IMG/VR virus record: IMGVR_UViG_3300037475_000123
Coordinates: 1 to 40,710 of that record
Origin: a virus
DNA length: 40,710 bases
Strand: one strand, 5' to 3'
The translations under genes were made by a program, and so were the position numbers. The notes below the pieces were generated by a model that saw nothing but the letters and a program-made list of their open reading frames with translations, ran no database searches and was not told the DNA's origin. This document shows, piece after piece, positions 8,806-15,563 of this stretch (position 1 is its first letter; each line of letters starts with the position of its first letter).

Positions 8806-10017
8806 ATGAGCAGTCCATCACTTACAGGATCATCGCCCAACAATCCAACGAAATATCTAGGCCCAAGTGTTGGATTAAATATCGTTGTTACCAGAAAAAG
8901 AGCGCCAACGGGCGCTGATATCAAGCAGCCAGAGACAGGCAAGTATTATTCATTTGGGACTATATGGTTGGTTGGAAAAGACCCAACGACAGGCGTATTT
9001 GGCGACATGTGGTATCTATCAAAGATTGAAGCAAATGTTGCGTATTGGGTGCAAAGTGGGACTGATTTTACATTGGCTACAGACGGAACAGACATTAAAT
9101 TTACGAATGTCGGTAATGATTGGTTATTGGATTTTAATAAACATAATATCGTTATTGGTTCTAATCTTGATTTTGATGTTAATTCAGACAATAACACTGC
9201 ACTTGGGTATCAATCTCTTAGTAAAATGACAAGTGGTAGTTACAACTGCGCTGTTGGTTATTTCAGTGGTAATAGGTTGACAAGCGGAAATAATAATACT
9301 TTAATCGGCCCCTTCGCAGGAGAGAGGATTACTACTGGGTTCAGTAATTGTGCTGTTGGTAATTTTGCCCTTGCCGAATTAACAACAGGATCATATCACA
9401 CTGTGATTGGAGATTTAGCTGGGGCTCAGCTTACGGGTGGTTCGCGAAATATCATTCTTGGGCGCACTGCTGGGAATGCCTACACCAGTACCGAATCTCA
9501 CAATATATTGTTAGGAAGCCTTGGAGTCGTTGGTGATAATAACCTAATAAGGATCGGGAATGAAGGTTCTGGAGCCGGCCAACAAAATGAGTGTTACATA
9601 GCAGGGGTTGCTACTACTGTTGTTGCTGACGCAAGACAATTACTTATGACAGTTGAATCTGATACAGGACGTATTGGCCATACAAATGGATATGTTAAGA
9701 CAATCTTTGTAGATGGATTTGCAACAGCATATCATGCTACCAGTGTATCAAGCTATAATGTTTTAGTAGATGATTGTGTTGTTGGAATAACAGATACTAC
9801 CATCAACAGAACGATGAATATGCCAACAACTGGTATGCGAGGCGGTCAGAGATGGACGTTTAAAGATCAGTCTGGAAATGCTGGAGCAGCTGCTGGGAAC
9901 AATATTATTATCAGCGGAAACGGAGCTAATATTGATGGCGCTCTGAATTATAGAATTGACACCAACTTCGGCTCCGTTTCGCTTTATTGGAGCGGCTCAG
10001 CCTTCTTCACATTCTAA
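8806..10017 (+). CDS. Tail fibre with repeated NTALGY-like head modules, 403 aa
   Basis: Residues about 125-240 hold at least five imperfect 22-residue repeats of the type N.ALGY.SL...TSG.YN, known from trimeric-autotransporter heads and phage fibres. The N-terminal 120 residues include GKYYSFGTIWLVGKDP and DMWYLSK motifs, probably the virion-attachment part. The C-terminal ~110 residues form another beta domain ending in SLYWSGSAFFTF, similar in style to phage tip domains. Such repeats often precede an S74 chaperone domain, but I see none here. The stop overlaps the leftward lipoprotein gene by 4 bases. Confidence 0.85.
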   Translation: MSSPSLTGSSPNNPTKYLGPSVGLNIVVTRKRAPTGADIKQPETGKYYSFGTIWLVGKDPTTGVFGDMWYLSKIEANVAYWVQSGTDFTLATDGTDIKFTNVGNDWLLDFNKHNIVIGSNLDFDVNSDNNTALGYQSLSKMTSGSYNCAVGYFSGNRLTSGNNNTLIGPFAGERITTGFSNCAVGNFALAELTTGSYHTVIGDLAGAQLTGGSRNIILGRTAGNAYTSTESHNILLGSLGVVGDNNLIRIGNEGSGAGQQNECYIAGVATTVVADARQLLMTVESDTGRIGHTNGYVKTIFVDGFATAYHATSVSSYNVLVDDCVVGITDTTINRTMNMPTTGMRGGQRWTFKDQSGNAGAAAGNNIIISGNGANIDGALNYRIDTNFGSVSLYWSGSAFFTF

Positions 10018-10208
10018 ATAACACCCGGCATCTTCACATTAGCGCTTAGCGTTGGTGTGTTGGTGCTGACTTCATCGATTAAATCTGACGCTGAGCCTTC
10101 AGTGTGTGCTAGTGTAATGTTGTATGAACACGATGCTAGCGCGCAATTAATCAATAAAAATGCTAAGATCATATTAATACCCCAACCTATGATGCTTAGT
10201 AAGCTCAT
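10014..10208 (-). CDS. Putative small lipoprotein, 64 aa
   Basis: Residues 3-24 form a hydrophobic export signal ending in a textbook lipobox, Leu24-Ala25-Ser26-Cys27. The mature part would be only 38 residues. The ATG overlaps the stop codon of the recT-like gene (ATGA), so it is the last, coupled gene of the leftward recombination operon; an in-frame ATG 21 bases upstream lies inside recT and is less likely. Candidate roles are an outer-membrane spanin (Rz1-like) or a superinfection-exclusion lipoprotein, but neither can be proven from sequence. It converges with the fibre gene, overlapping it by 4 bases. Confidence 0.75.
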   Translation of the reverse strand: MSLLSIIGWGINMILAFLLINCALASCSYNITLAHTEGSASDLIDEVSTNTPTLSANVKMPGVI

Positions 10209-10966
10209 TTCTGTTGATTCGCTTTCCATATATTAAATCTCGCTTTTGTTTTTTCTACATCTTTAAGAAGTTCTTCAATGGTTTGGGATGTATCCCATTT
10301 AAAATGCAAAGAAACTACGTGGATATACTTTTCAAGCATCTCTTTATCTTCTTCTGGAAATCCATCAGTTAAGTCGCCTGTAGAATATTTTGGTATTTCA
10401 ATTTCATCATAGCAACTTACCTGCGCTTCTTCGCTGTAAACTGCACCTGCTCTAGTTTCTGTTCCGCTGATTTCTCCCTCAACGTAACCAATTCCAATTA
10501 CATCGCTAAACAACTGGCGTGCTAAACGGCTTAAAGCCCTCGCAAACAGCATATCTTTAGGCCACTTAACCCAACCCCCACCATTCTTAATTAAACCCGC
10601 TAATTGGGCCTCCTGGATCGAAAATGAAGCACTCTGAACTTCTCCAGTGTCGCCACGCAATCCCATTAGCACACATTCAGTCGCTGTAGATTCTTTAATG
10701 GAAATTTGATGGCCTGCTTTGCGAATTAAAGCACTCATCATTCGAGCAGAGATCTCAACCTTTCCGTTGATGATATTCAAGCCGCCATTAAGCGCAGCCA
10801 TCGGGGAGATTCCAAGCTCTCTTGCTGATAGCATGATCATCATGATTCCAGCCTTGTCGCCGATACCACGATACATTTTAGAGTCAACTGCTTGAGCGGC
10901 CATAGTTTGGAAAACCATCATCTCATGCTCTTGTGGTACCTGTCTGATTGCTATTTCGTTGGACAT
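10205..10966 (-). CDS. recT: RecT-family single-strand annealing protein
   Basis: This 253-residue protein matches the RecT pattern. An N-terminal helical region leads into SARELGISPMAALNGGLNIINGK and VEISARMMSALIRKAGH, followed by the ...WVKWPKDMLFARALSRLARQLF block that resembles the RecT signature of a Trp/Pro motif plus an ARALSR.AR helix. RecT binds single-stranded DNA and pairs homologous strands in phage recombination. A PD-(D/E)XK exonuclease lies two genes upstream in the same leftward operon, which is the usual partner. The C-terminal 60 residues are acidic and variable. Confidence 0.85.
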   Translation of the reverse strand: MSNEIAIRQVPQEHEMMVFQTMAAQAVDSKMYRGIGDKAGIMMIMLSARELGISPMAALNGGLNIINGKVEISARMMSALIRKAGHQISIKESTATECVLMGLRGDTGEVQSASFSIQEAQLAGLIKNGGGWVKWPKDMLFARALSRLARQLFSDVIGIGYVEGEISGTETRAGAVYSEEAQVSCYDEIEIPKYSTGDLTDGFPEEDKEMLEKYIHVVSLHFKWDTSQTIEELLKDVEKTKARFNIWKANQQK

Positions 10967-10967
10967 T

Positions 10968-11171
10968 CTATCTCCGGAATTCAGGGTTTTTCTGTAGATG
11001 CTCTTTCCAGCTCTTTGCGTCGCGGTCTTCTATGTCTTGAATGCTATCTAGATAGTCACCTTTTGAAACGAACCCTCTTTTCTGTGGTAAAGGGAGCTGT
11101 TCAGGCTTTTTCATCCAGTTATCAAGTCTGGCTTGCATTGCTGGGCTAAGATTGTTTGCATGGTTACTCAT
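10968..11171 (-). CDS. Small protein between exonuclease and RecT, 67 aa
   Basis: An unrecognised 67-residue hydrophilic protein, Lys- and Gln-rich (MKKPEQLPLPQKRGFVSKGD). It lies 1 base upstream of recT and 16 bases downstream of the exonuclease gene, so all three are on one transcript. Its place within a Red-like module hints at an accessory recombination factor, but nothing in the sequence shows this. Confidence 0.75.
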   Translation of the reverse strand: MSNHANNLSPAMQARLDNWMKKPEQLPLPQKRGFVSKGDYLDSIQDIEDRDAKSWKEHLQKNPEFRR

Positions 11172-11187
11172 AAATCGTTATTCCCTG

Positions 11188-11763
11188 TTATATTTGCTTT
11201 GAAACAGTTTTTTTTGCGTAGAAATGATTATAAACGCGCAGAATTGCCAAGAAGAAGTCGTCGTCAATTGGATATTCATATAGCTTTGGAGCTTTGCCGT
11301 TCTTATTGAGATGCAAGAAAATTACTTTTTTGATGTCGTAGCCGGCTTTTTTAGCGAGCATCGCGTAAGCAGCTCCCTGAGCAGGCCAGGTCTTCGACGG
11401 ACGAGAAGAAGTTTTGATGTCAACAATAGCCAACCCATCTTTATCAGCAACAATGAAATCAAGTTGTCCCGTGATAAGTAAGTCGTCTTCCCAGAATCTT
11501 TTCTCCATTTCGACAATGGTTTGACCAGCCTCCCACCAATTTTTAAATGATTCAACATATCCCCACGTCTCATCTTCAACCCCAATTTCACCTAAACCAG
11601 CCACAATTCCTTCGCAAATATTGTGCACTTTCGTGCCTCTCTCCGCTGCATAAGCCAATACGTCAGCATCAATCTTTTCCAACCCAGAGAACGGATATAA
11701 AACGCTTGTGACGCGCAAATAATCTTCCCTCTGTTTTTCTATAGATATTTCATTCTGTATCAT
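11188..11763 (-). CDS. PD-(D/E)XK exonuclease (RecB/Cas4-like fold)
   Basis: The nuclease core is visible: His47 in GTKVHNICEG, Asp102 in GQLDFIVA, Asp116 and Lys118 in AIVDIKTS, and Gln129 with Tyr133 in AQGAAYA. This is the H-D-DxK-Q..Y order of RecB-type phage exonucleases. It probably resects double-stranded ends to make the single strands used by RecT. It is the first gene of the leftward recombination operon. It is preceded by a promoter candidate at 11818-11846 and an operator-like inverted repeat at 11794-11807. The 191-residue length is normal for compact phage members. Confidence 0.85.
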   Translation of the reverse strand: MIQNEISIEKQREDYLRVTSVLYPFSGLEKIDADVLAYAAERGTKVHNICEGIVAGLGEIGVEDETWGYVESFKNWWEAGQTIVEMEKRFWEDDLLITGQLDFIVADKDGLAIVDIKTSSRPSKTWPAQGAAYAMLAKKAGYDIKKVIFLHLNKNGKAPKLYEYPIDDDFFLAILRVYNHFYAKKTVSKQI

Positions 11764-11793
11764 GTAGAGTACTCTTAAGATTGATAGAGAAGG

Positions 11794-11807
11794 GTTTACG
11801 TGTAAAC
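11794..11807. promoter_or_regulatory. Operator candidate GTTTAC-N2-GTAAAC
   Basis: A 6-bp inverted repeat with a 2-bp spacer lies 31 bp upstream of the exonuclease start and just downstream of its predicted transcription start. It shares the TTTAC...GTAAA half-site with the repeat at 12118-12137, so one dimeric repressor might bind both. Confidence 0.5.
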
Positions 11808-11817
11808 ACTTTATTTC

Positions 11818-11846
11818 AATATAGACAATTGAAGGTTAAAAAACAA
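11818..11846 (-). promoter_or_regulatory. Leftward promoter for the recombination operon
   Basis: Read on the minus strand: -35 TTGTTT (11846-11841), a 17-bp spacer and -10 TATATT (11823-11818), placing the start near 11811, about 48 bases before the exonuclease ATG. The spacing is ideal for sigma-70. A palindromic site lies immediately upstream (11853-11865) and an operator-like repeat downstream. Confidence 0.55.
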
Positions 11847-11852
11847 AGAGCG

Positions 11853-11865
11853 AACATTCAATGTT
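11853..11865. promoter_or_regulatory. Perfect palindrome AACATT-C-AATGTT
   Basis: A 13-bp perfect palindrome located 7 bp upstream of the leftward -35 element; it is suited to an activator or repressor dimer. Confidence 0.4.
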
Positions 11866-11910
11866 TTTAGATAATCAAAGACTTACTGAAATTAAATAAA
11901 ATGAAGAATT

Positions 11911-11941
11911 CTGTAGATTTTTAAAATTAAATTATCTACAG
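11911..11941. repeat. Inverted repeat CTGTAGAT / ATCTACAG
   Basis: Perfect 8-bp arms (11911-11918 and 11934-11941) flank 15 AT-only bases. It lies between the exonuclease promoter and the terminator of the candidate RNA. It could be an operator pair or a hairpin; no function can be assigned. Confidence 0.4.
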
Positions 11942-11948
11942 TGAAGAC

Positions 11949-11989
11949 AAAAAAAGAAAAAAACCCTTAACACCTAAGTGCTAAGGGTT
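11949..11989 (-). terminator. Strong intrinsic terminator, leftward
   Basis: On the minus strand AACCCUUA-G-CAC, loop UUAG, GUG-U-UAAGGGUU forms a 12-bp stem (11989 to 11962) followed by a long U-tract (11961-11949). The central G-U pair and the U-tract exist only in the leftward transcript; the plus strand would have an A-C mismatch and no U-tract. It would end transcription coming from about 12120. Confidence 0.8.
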
Positions 11990-12120
11990 ACATTTTGGGA
12001 AATGTGATATAGAGATAACTGATATACAGAGATAAATGCAGGTTGTAGTCTCGACCAAAAGACTAACAACAAAAAAACCTTAAGCCGGTTATGCATTCAT
12101 CCTATATCACTCTTCCCAAT
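11990..12120 (-). ncRNA. Candidate structured non-coding RNA (rod-shaped, leftward)
   Basis: The minus-strand transcript can fold into a nested rod. Outer stem: 12119-12102 with 12012-11995, 17 of 18 paired. Middle stem: 12100-12092 with 12040-12032, 9 pairs. Inner stem: 12070-12061 with 12050-12042, 9 pairs with one bulge, and a 10-base loop. Large asymmetric internal loops lie at 12091-12071 and 12031-12013. Wobble pairs in the outer and middle stems pair only in the leftward strand, and an intrinsic terminator follows directly, giving an RNA of about 165 nt. There is no open frame. The overall shape recalls 6S-like RNAs, but no family match is claimed. I saw no convincing sigma-70 promoter upstream. 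The alternative is a DNA-level element in the divergent control region. Confidence 0.6.
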
Positions 12121-12137
12121 TTTACAATAGTAAAATT
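12118..12137. promoter_or_regulatory. Operator candidate AATTTTAC-AATA-GTAAAATT
   Basis: Perfect 8-bp arms with a 4-bp spacer, located at the predicted 5' end of the leftward RNA and 34 bp before the rightward gene at 12171. It shares TTTAC/GTAAA half-sites with 11794-11807. Confidence 0.5.
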
Positions 12138-12144
12138 ACACAAT

Positions 12145-12159
12145 GTGCATATATTGCAC
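12145..12159. promoter_or_regulatory. Operator candidate GTGCA-TATAT-TGCAC
   Basis: A 15-bp inverted repeat directly upstream of the ribosome site (GGAG at 12160-12163) of the gene at 12171. A protein bound here would block rightward transcription or initiation. Confidence 0.45.
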
Positions 12160-12170
12160 GGAGAGCGTAT

Positions 12171-12440
12171 ATGGATAGATACTCAATCACCTCCCAAGAG
12201 ATACTAGAAAGGATCTCTCGTCATTGCCCAGAAGCACTTTCGGTTTATCTTCAGTGTATAAATCGTGCTGATTCTGATGGCATGGTTCATTTTTCTCGAG
12301 ATACGATCGATGTTGAAATGTCTGAAAACTGGCACCCATTCAAAAATAATCTCAAAAAGCTTGCCCGTGAAAATCTTCTTCAGTGGCTGCCATTTAACAA
12401 TGGAATTACAGTCACATTGGAGCAGCACGATGACGAGTAA
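12171..12440 (+). CDS. Winged-helix-like DNA-binding protein, 89 aa
   Basis: The pattern CPEALSVYLQCINRADSDGMVHFSRDTI, then KNNLKKLARENLLQW and two short strands (ITVTLEQ), fits a small winged-helix domain: helix, HTH, beta wing. It is the first gene of the rightward replication cluster, just downstream of two operator-like repeats, so it may be an autoregulated early regulator or a replication accessory protein. The family is not named with certainty. The stop overlaps the next gene by 11 bases. Confidence 0.7.
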   Translation: MDRYSITSQEILERISRHCPEALSVYLQCINRADSDGMVHFSRDTIDVEMSENWHPFKNNLKKLARENLLQWLPFNNGITVTLEQHDDE

Positions 12441-12714
12441 ATATTACATCTCTTGCCCACAATGCGTTGAGAATATTGGCAAAATTGATACCAAAGCTGC
12501 GCGGCTTTGGATGGATTTATGCGCTCTCAATCTGAAAATAGATGATATTTTGCTTTTTGATTATTGTTCTCCAACGGTGAGTTTGCTGGAGAATCATGGG
12601 TACATAGTCACAACAGAAACCGATAAATTTAAAATACTACTGAAATTGAAAGGAAATTTTTATGAACGCACATCAAATGACGTCTTCTGTGTCAAAGGTT
12701 GTTCCTATGATTGA
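12430..12714 (+). CDS. Small Cys-containing protein, 94 aa
   Basis: Unrecognised. It starts with ISCPQCVENIG (a CxxC knuckle) and ends with FCVKGCSY, so the two Cys pairs could bind one zinc ion. The middle is helical. The ATG at 12430 overlaps the preceding gene by 11 bases, implying coupled translation, and its end overlaps the next gene by 53 bases. Confidence 0.65.
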   Translation: MTSKYYISCPQCVENIGKIDTKAARLWMDLCALNLKIDDILLFDYCSPTVSLLENHGYIVTTETDKFKILLKLKGNFYERTSNDVFCVKGCSYD

Positions 12715-13042
12715 GAGTAAATCATGCACTAAGTGCTTAACAATCAAAAGTTTAACTGAATTTTATCGCTCTATGGGATATTACCGCAGCGATTGCAAAG
12801 ACTGTTTTAATGCGCATTGTAAAAAAACTCAACCGACATACAAAGAAAAATACCCTACGAAAGAATCGAAAGAAGGAAGACGAGAGTATGCAAGATGTTA
12901 TTACGCAGAAAACAGAGAACAATTTAAAAAATACAGAGGTTTAACAACACCTGTAAAGAAAAAGAATCCGGAGAGCGAATTGTCGCAACTCCGGAGCCAT
13001 CAGACAAGCACTGAAACCACAATTCTTAAAGAATTGGCTTAA
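12662..13042 (+). CDS. Zinc-knuckle protein resembling the N-terminus of endonuclease VII-like proteins
   Basis: The segment CTKCLTIKSLTEFYRS followed by CKDCFNAHC matches the CxxC...FY...CxxC N-terminal zinc motif found before recombination endonuclease VII/HNH domains in many phages. The second half is Lys/Arg-rich (ARCYYAENREQFKKYRG), but the catalytic HNH residues are not evident, so it may be a truncated or regulatory form. The 126-residue gene starts inside the previous gene (53-base overlap). Confidence 0.65.
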   Translation: MNAHQMTSSVSKVVPMIESKSCTKCLTIKSLTEFYRSMGYYRSDCKDCFNAHCKKTQPTYKEKYPTKESKEGRREYARCYYAENREQFKKYRGLTTPVKKKNPESELSQLRSHQTSTETTILKELA

Positions 13043-13136
13043 TTACGACGTCAAACACAAATAACTAAAAATAGGGTATTCAATGAACTTGCAATGCAAC
13101 CAGATCTCTAAATATGAAAAAGGATCTATCTAAACT
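13043..13136 (+). other. Short gap with a possible leader peptide
   Basis: The only frame is a 16-codon ATG frame at 13084-13134, ending just before the replication gene at 13137. There is no strong promoter match. It may serve as a short upstream frame, but nothing proves translation. Confidence 0.2.
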
Positions 13137-14084
13137 ATGACAGATGAAGAATTAGAAGTCAACAATGGCGATTCAAAAAGACCAACGATTATTCGAGTGG
13201 TACACAATCGCGAGAATCCATTTGTCCAACTTAATAAGGAAGCTCTCTGGGATTGTAGTCTTTCTTTAAAAGCTACTGGGTTATGGGCACGTTGCATGTC
13301 GCGCCCTAATGATTGGACGTTTAACATACGCGAGCTTCAAGGAAAATGCAAAGAAGGACGAAAGGCTATAGACGCAGCAATGCATGAACTTATTGAACAT
13401 GGGTATGCTTGTCGGCTAGAGTTTAGCGGAAAAAAAACAGACGGAAAATTTATTGGGAAAATTATTGAATATATATTCTTTGAATTTCCAGCTTCCGAAG
13501 GGGAAAAGCTTAAACAATTGGAAATATTCAAAAAATCTTTCCATGATTCCGTAAATGGAAATTTCCGTATCGCAAATTTCCGAAAGGACGAACTACTAAT
13601 AAAGAGTTCTACTCAAACAGAAAACTTTCAAGAAGATATATCTCCTCCTATACCTCCTCATTCGAGGCTTAAAGAAAAAGAGCCAGCTAAAGCTGTCGAG
13701 GAGAGAGATAAATCTAATCTCAATCTTTTTTCTGAAGAAGGTCTTCGAATCGCAGATGACATGATTGCCGCTTTGAAAGAAGTCAAACCAACATACAAAG
13801 CGCCTAAGTTAACGACTCAAATTTTAGTTGAAATCGACAAAATGATCCGGCTTGACTCTAGAGATCCCAAGTTAATTTGCCTTGTTTTTCGATGGGCGGT
13901 TGCTGATTCGTTCTGGTCTGACAAAATGTTTAAACCTAATCCAGCAAAATATCTCCGTGAGAAATTTGACCAACTTGAAATGAAAATGAACGCAAAACCA
14001 CCTCAAAAAGAAAGGAAATTTGCTCCCTGCTCTAACACCCAAGCAGCTGTTCAAGCGCTTAAAGACAAGAAGGGGGCAATTTGA
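13137..14084 (+). CDS. Phage replication initiation protein (helix-turn-helix, lambda O-like)
   Basis: Residues 25-110 form the winged-helix start domain typical of phage replisome organisers: FVQLNKEALWDCSLSLKATG, then WTFNIRELQGKCKEGRKAID, then AMHELIEHGYACRLEF. A low-complexity linker (residues ~125-205) follows, and then a helical C-terminal domain (residues ~205-315) likely to contact the helicase loader. The next gene is a DnaC-like ATPase with a 1-base stop/start overlap, giving an O/P-like pair. DNA encoding the linker carries repeats and AT-rich tracts that could be the origin. Confidence 0.8.
   Translation: MTDEELEVNNGDSKRPTIIRVVHNRENPFVQLNKEALWDCSLSLKATGLWARCMSRPNDWTFNIRELQGKCKEGRKAIDAAMHELIEHGYACRLEFSGKKTDGKFIGKIIEYIFFEFPASEGEKLKQLEIFKKSFHDSVNGNFRIANFRKDELLIKSSTQTENFQEDISPPIPPHSRLKEKEPAKAVEERDKSNLNLFSEEGLRIADDMIAALKEVKPTYKAPKLTTQILVEIDKMIRLDSRDPKLICLVFRWAVADSFWSDKMFKPNPAKYLREKFDQLEMKMNAKPPQKERKFAPCSNTQAAVQALKDKKGAI
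13443..13590 (+). other. Candidate replication origin inside the initiator gene
   Basis: GGAAAATTTATTG (13443-13455) is followed at once by GGAAAATTATTG (13456-13467), then an AT-rich run. GGAAATTTCCG at 13557-13567 (its first ten bases palindromic) is repeated as AAATTTCCG at 13574-13582. Lambdoid origins sit in exactly this linker region of the O gene. The repeats are few and short, so this remains a hypothesis. Confidence 0.35.
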
Positions 14085-14908
14085 TGGATTTTAAAAACGC
14101 TGCCGATATTGCAAGAAATCAATTTAAACCAAGTAATTTACCAGTCATGTGTGATTATGTCCTTGGACCTTGGGGAGAAATCAAGAAAGAGCCCTTCAAT
14201 TCGCTGGAATACAAGTGCGAATTTTGTGGGGGAGATGAATATTTTACTCCTATGTTTCAAGGGAAAAAGATTTGGCAATGTTCAAGACTCGATTGCGCGG
14301 TCATGGAGGTGAATAAAATGCCAAGAGCTACCACCACACAGGTTATACCTCAAAGAGCGCTAGAATGGCCGTTATTTTGCGAAATTCACGGTATTGGAGA
14401 TGGCAACCTCAATGTTAAGTTTGAAGATGTGAATTTACCGCCGGCTCAATTGGATTATTTACGCAAATTTGCTGCTACACCAAAAAACATTCTTGTTATG
14501 CAAGGTGATTTTGGAACGGGGAAAACATTTGCTGCCCTTGGAGCGTGTGAAATGTTTACCAGAAAAAGCACTTCAGCAATTTTTTTAACTCAGAAAGAGT
14601 TGGTTAAAAAATGGCTTGAAACATTTAATTCAAAAGAGTTGAATACTTTTATCCAAAAAATCACCACTACAACTCTTTTGGTTGTTGATGATTTTGGGAC
14701 TGGAGAGATGACGCCAGCATTTCTAAGCTTCTTTATGGATTTAATTAATAGCCGAATGCAATGGACAAACAGAGGGACTATTATAACAACCAATTTAAAT
14801 GATGATAAAATTGGTGAATTTTGTGGTGATGCTTTTGTCGACAGATTATTAACGGGTCAATTCTTTGAATTTACTGGACCTTCAAAGAGAAAGAAAAATA
14901 TCTTATAG
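14084..14908 (+). CDS. DnaC-like helicase loader, AAA+ ATPase with N-terminal zinc ribbon
   Basis: Residues 45-71 carry a zinc ribbon (Cys45, Cys48, Cys66, Cys71). The ATPase core has Walker A GDFGTGKT (141-148), Walker B LLVVDDFG (198-205) and a sensor-like TIITTNL at about 232-238, with a late Arg (DRLL) as arginine-finger candidate. DnaC/IstB-type proteins load the replicative helicase. It directly follows the initiator gene; the ATG overlaps its stop by one base and a strong AGGGGG lies upstream. No phage helicase is seen, so it presumably recruits the host DnaB. Confidence 0.85.
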   Translation: MDFKNAADIARNQFKPSNLPVMCDYVLGPWGEIKKEPFNSLEYKCEFCGGDEYFTPMFQGKKIWQCSRLDCAVMEVNKMPRATTTQVIPQRALEWPLFCEIHGIGDGNLNVKFEDVNLPPAQLDYLRKFAATPKNILVMQGDFGTGKTFAALGACEMFTRKSTSAIFLTQKELVKKWLETFNSKELNTFIQKITTTTLLVVDDFGTGEMTPAFLSFFMDLINSRMQWTNRGTIITTNLNDDKIGEFCGDAFVDRLLTGQFFEFTGPSKRKKNIL

Positions 14909-14918
14909 GAGATAAACA

Positions 14919-15242
14919 ATGATAGAAGTACAAAATATAAATGCAGTCAATAAAAACAGCTTATTAGCAACTTGCGACGTGCATATTATTCCATGGAAGC
15001 TGACGTTGACAGAAGTAAAGATTTTCGAAAAAGGCGTACAGCGTTGGATTGGTATGCCATCTCGTGAATACACCAATGATCTTGGTGAAAAAAAGTACAT
15101 TGAGTTAATTACTTTTGATAACGACGGTGTAAAAGCTAGATTTAGAAATCAAGTAATGGGGGCTATTGATAAATTTCTATCTCAAAACCCAGAAATGAAG
15201 CCGGAAGATGTTGTTAATAATAGCGATGCGTTTCCATTCTAG
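14919..15242 (+). CDS. SpoVG-fold nucleic-acid-binding protein with SSB-like acidic tip
   Basis: Residues 15-85 follow the SpoVG pattern: a beta hairpin (LLATCDVHIIPWKLTLTEVK), then RWIGMPSREY, then a second strand pair, then a helix (FRNQVMGAIDKF). SpoVG proteins bind DNA or RNA. The C-terminus is acidic and ends in SDAFPF, strikingly like the DDIPF-type tip by which bacterial SSB recruits partners. Together with its place among replication and recombination genes this suggests a phage single-strand-binding protein. The fold call is mine by eye. Confidence 0.6.
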   Translation: MIEVQNINAVNKNSLLATCDVHIIPWKLTLTEVKIFEKGVQRWIGMPSREYTNDLGEKKYIELITFDNDGVKARFRNQVMGAIDKFLSQNPEMKPEDVVNNSDAFPF

Positions 15243-15255
15243 ATAATACCATGAT

Positions 15256-15279
15256 CATATCGAGCATATCCTCGATATG
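15256..15279 (+). repeat. Hairpin CATATCGAG / CTCGATATG
   Basis: Perfect 9-bp arms with a 6-base loop lie between the SpoVG-like gene and the gene at 15303. No U-tract follows, so it is more likely an mRNA processing or stability element, or an operator, than an intrinsic terminator. Confidence 0.5.
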
Positions 15280-15302
15280 GTCTATTAAAACCCCAGGATT
15301 AA

Positions 15303-15563
15303 ATGTCAAATAAAGATCTAGATAAAAATATTGCTTTCTTACAAAGAGCGGTTCCCCCCGACGACATTTATTTATTCGCTGAATTAAACTATGATGCTTC
15401 TATTTACCTGCTGTCTAAGATAGATGACGTATTAGATATAAATGTAATGATGAAAAAAGATGAATATTTTGCTAAGATAGTGCGAAATATCGTGTGCTAC
15501 CATACCGCTAGATTAGAAAACAGAGATGTAACATTGAATCTGAGGTCTTATGATAGTGATTGA
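15303..15563 (+). CDS. Hypothetical protein, 86 aa
   Basis: Unrecognised small helical protein; the sequence LFAELNYDASIYLLSKIDDVLDINVMM suggests two helices. AGGA precedes the ATG. It overlaps the RusA gene by 14 bases, which implies joint expression within the replication cluster. Confidence 0.65.
   Translation: MSNKDLDKNIAFLQRAVPPDDIYLFAELNYDASIYLLSKIDDVLDINVMMKKDEYFAKIVRNIVCYHTARLENRDVTLNLRSYDSD

Noticed and set aside
7550-10017. Peptidase S74 fibre chaperone
   Set aside because: Despite NTALGY-type repeats, no catalytic Ser/Lys intramolecular chaperone signature is present at the C-terminus of either fibre.
11911-11941. Possible CRISPR-like or att repeat
   Set aside because: Only one inverted repeat; there is no series of spaced repeats anywhere in the window and no cas genes.
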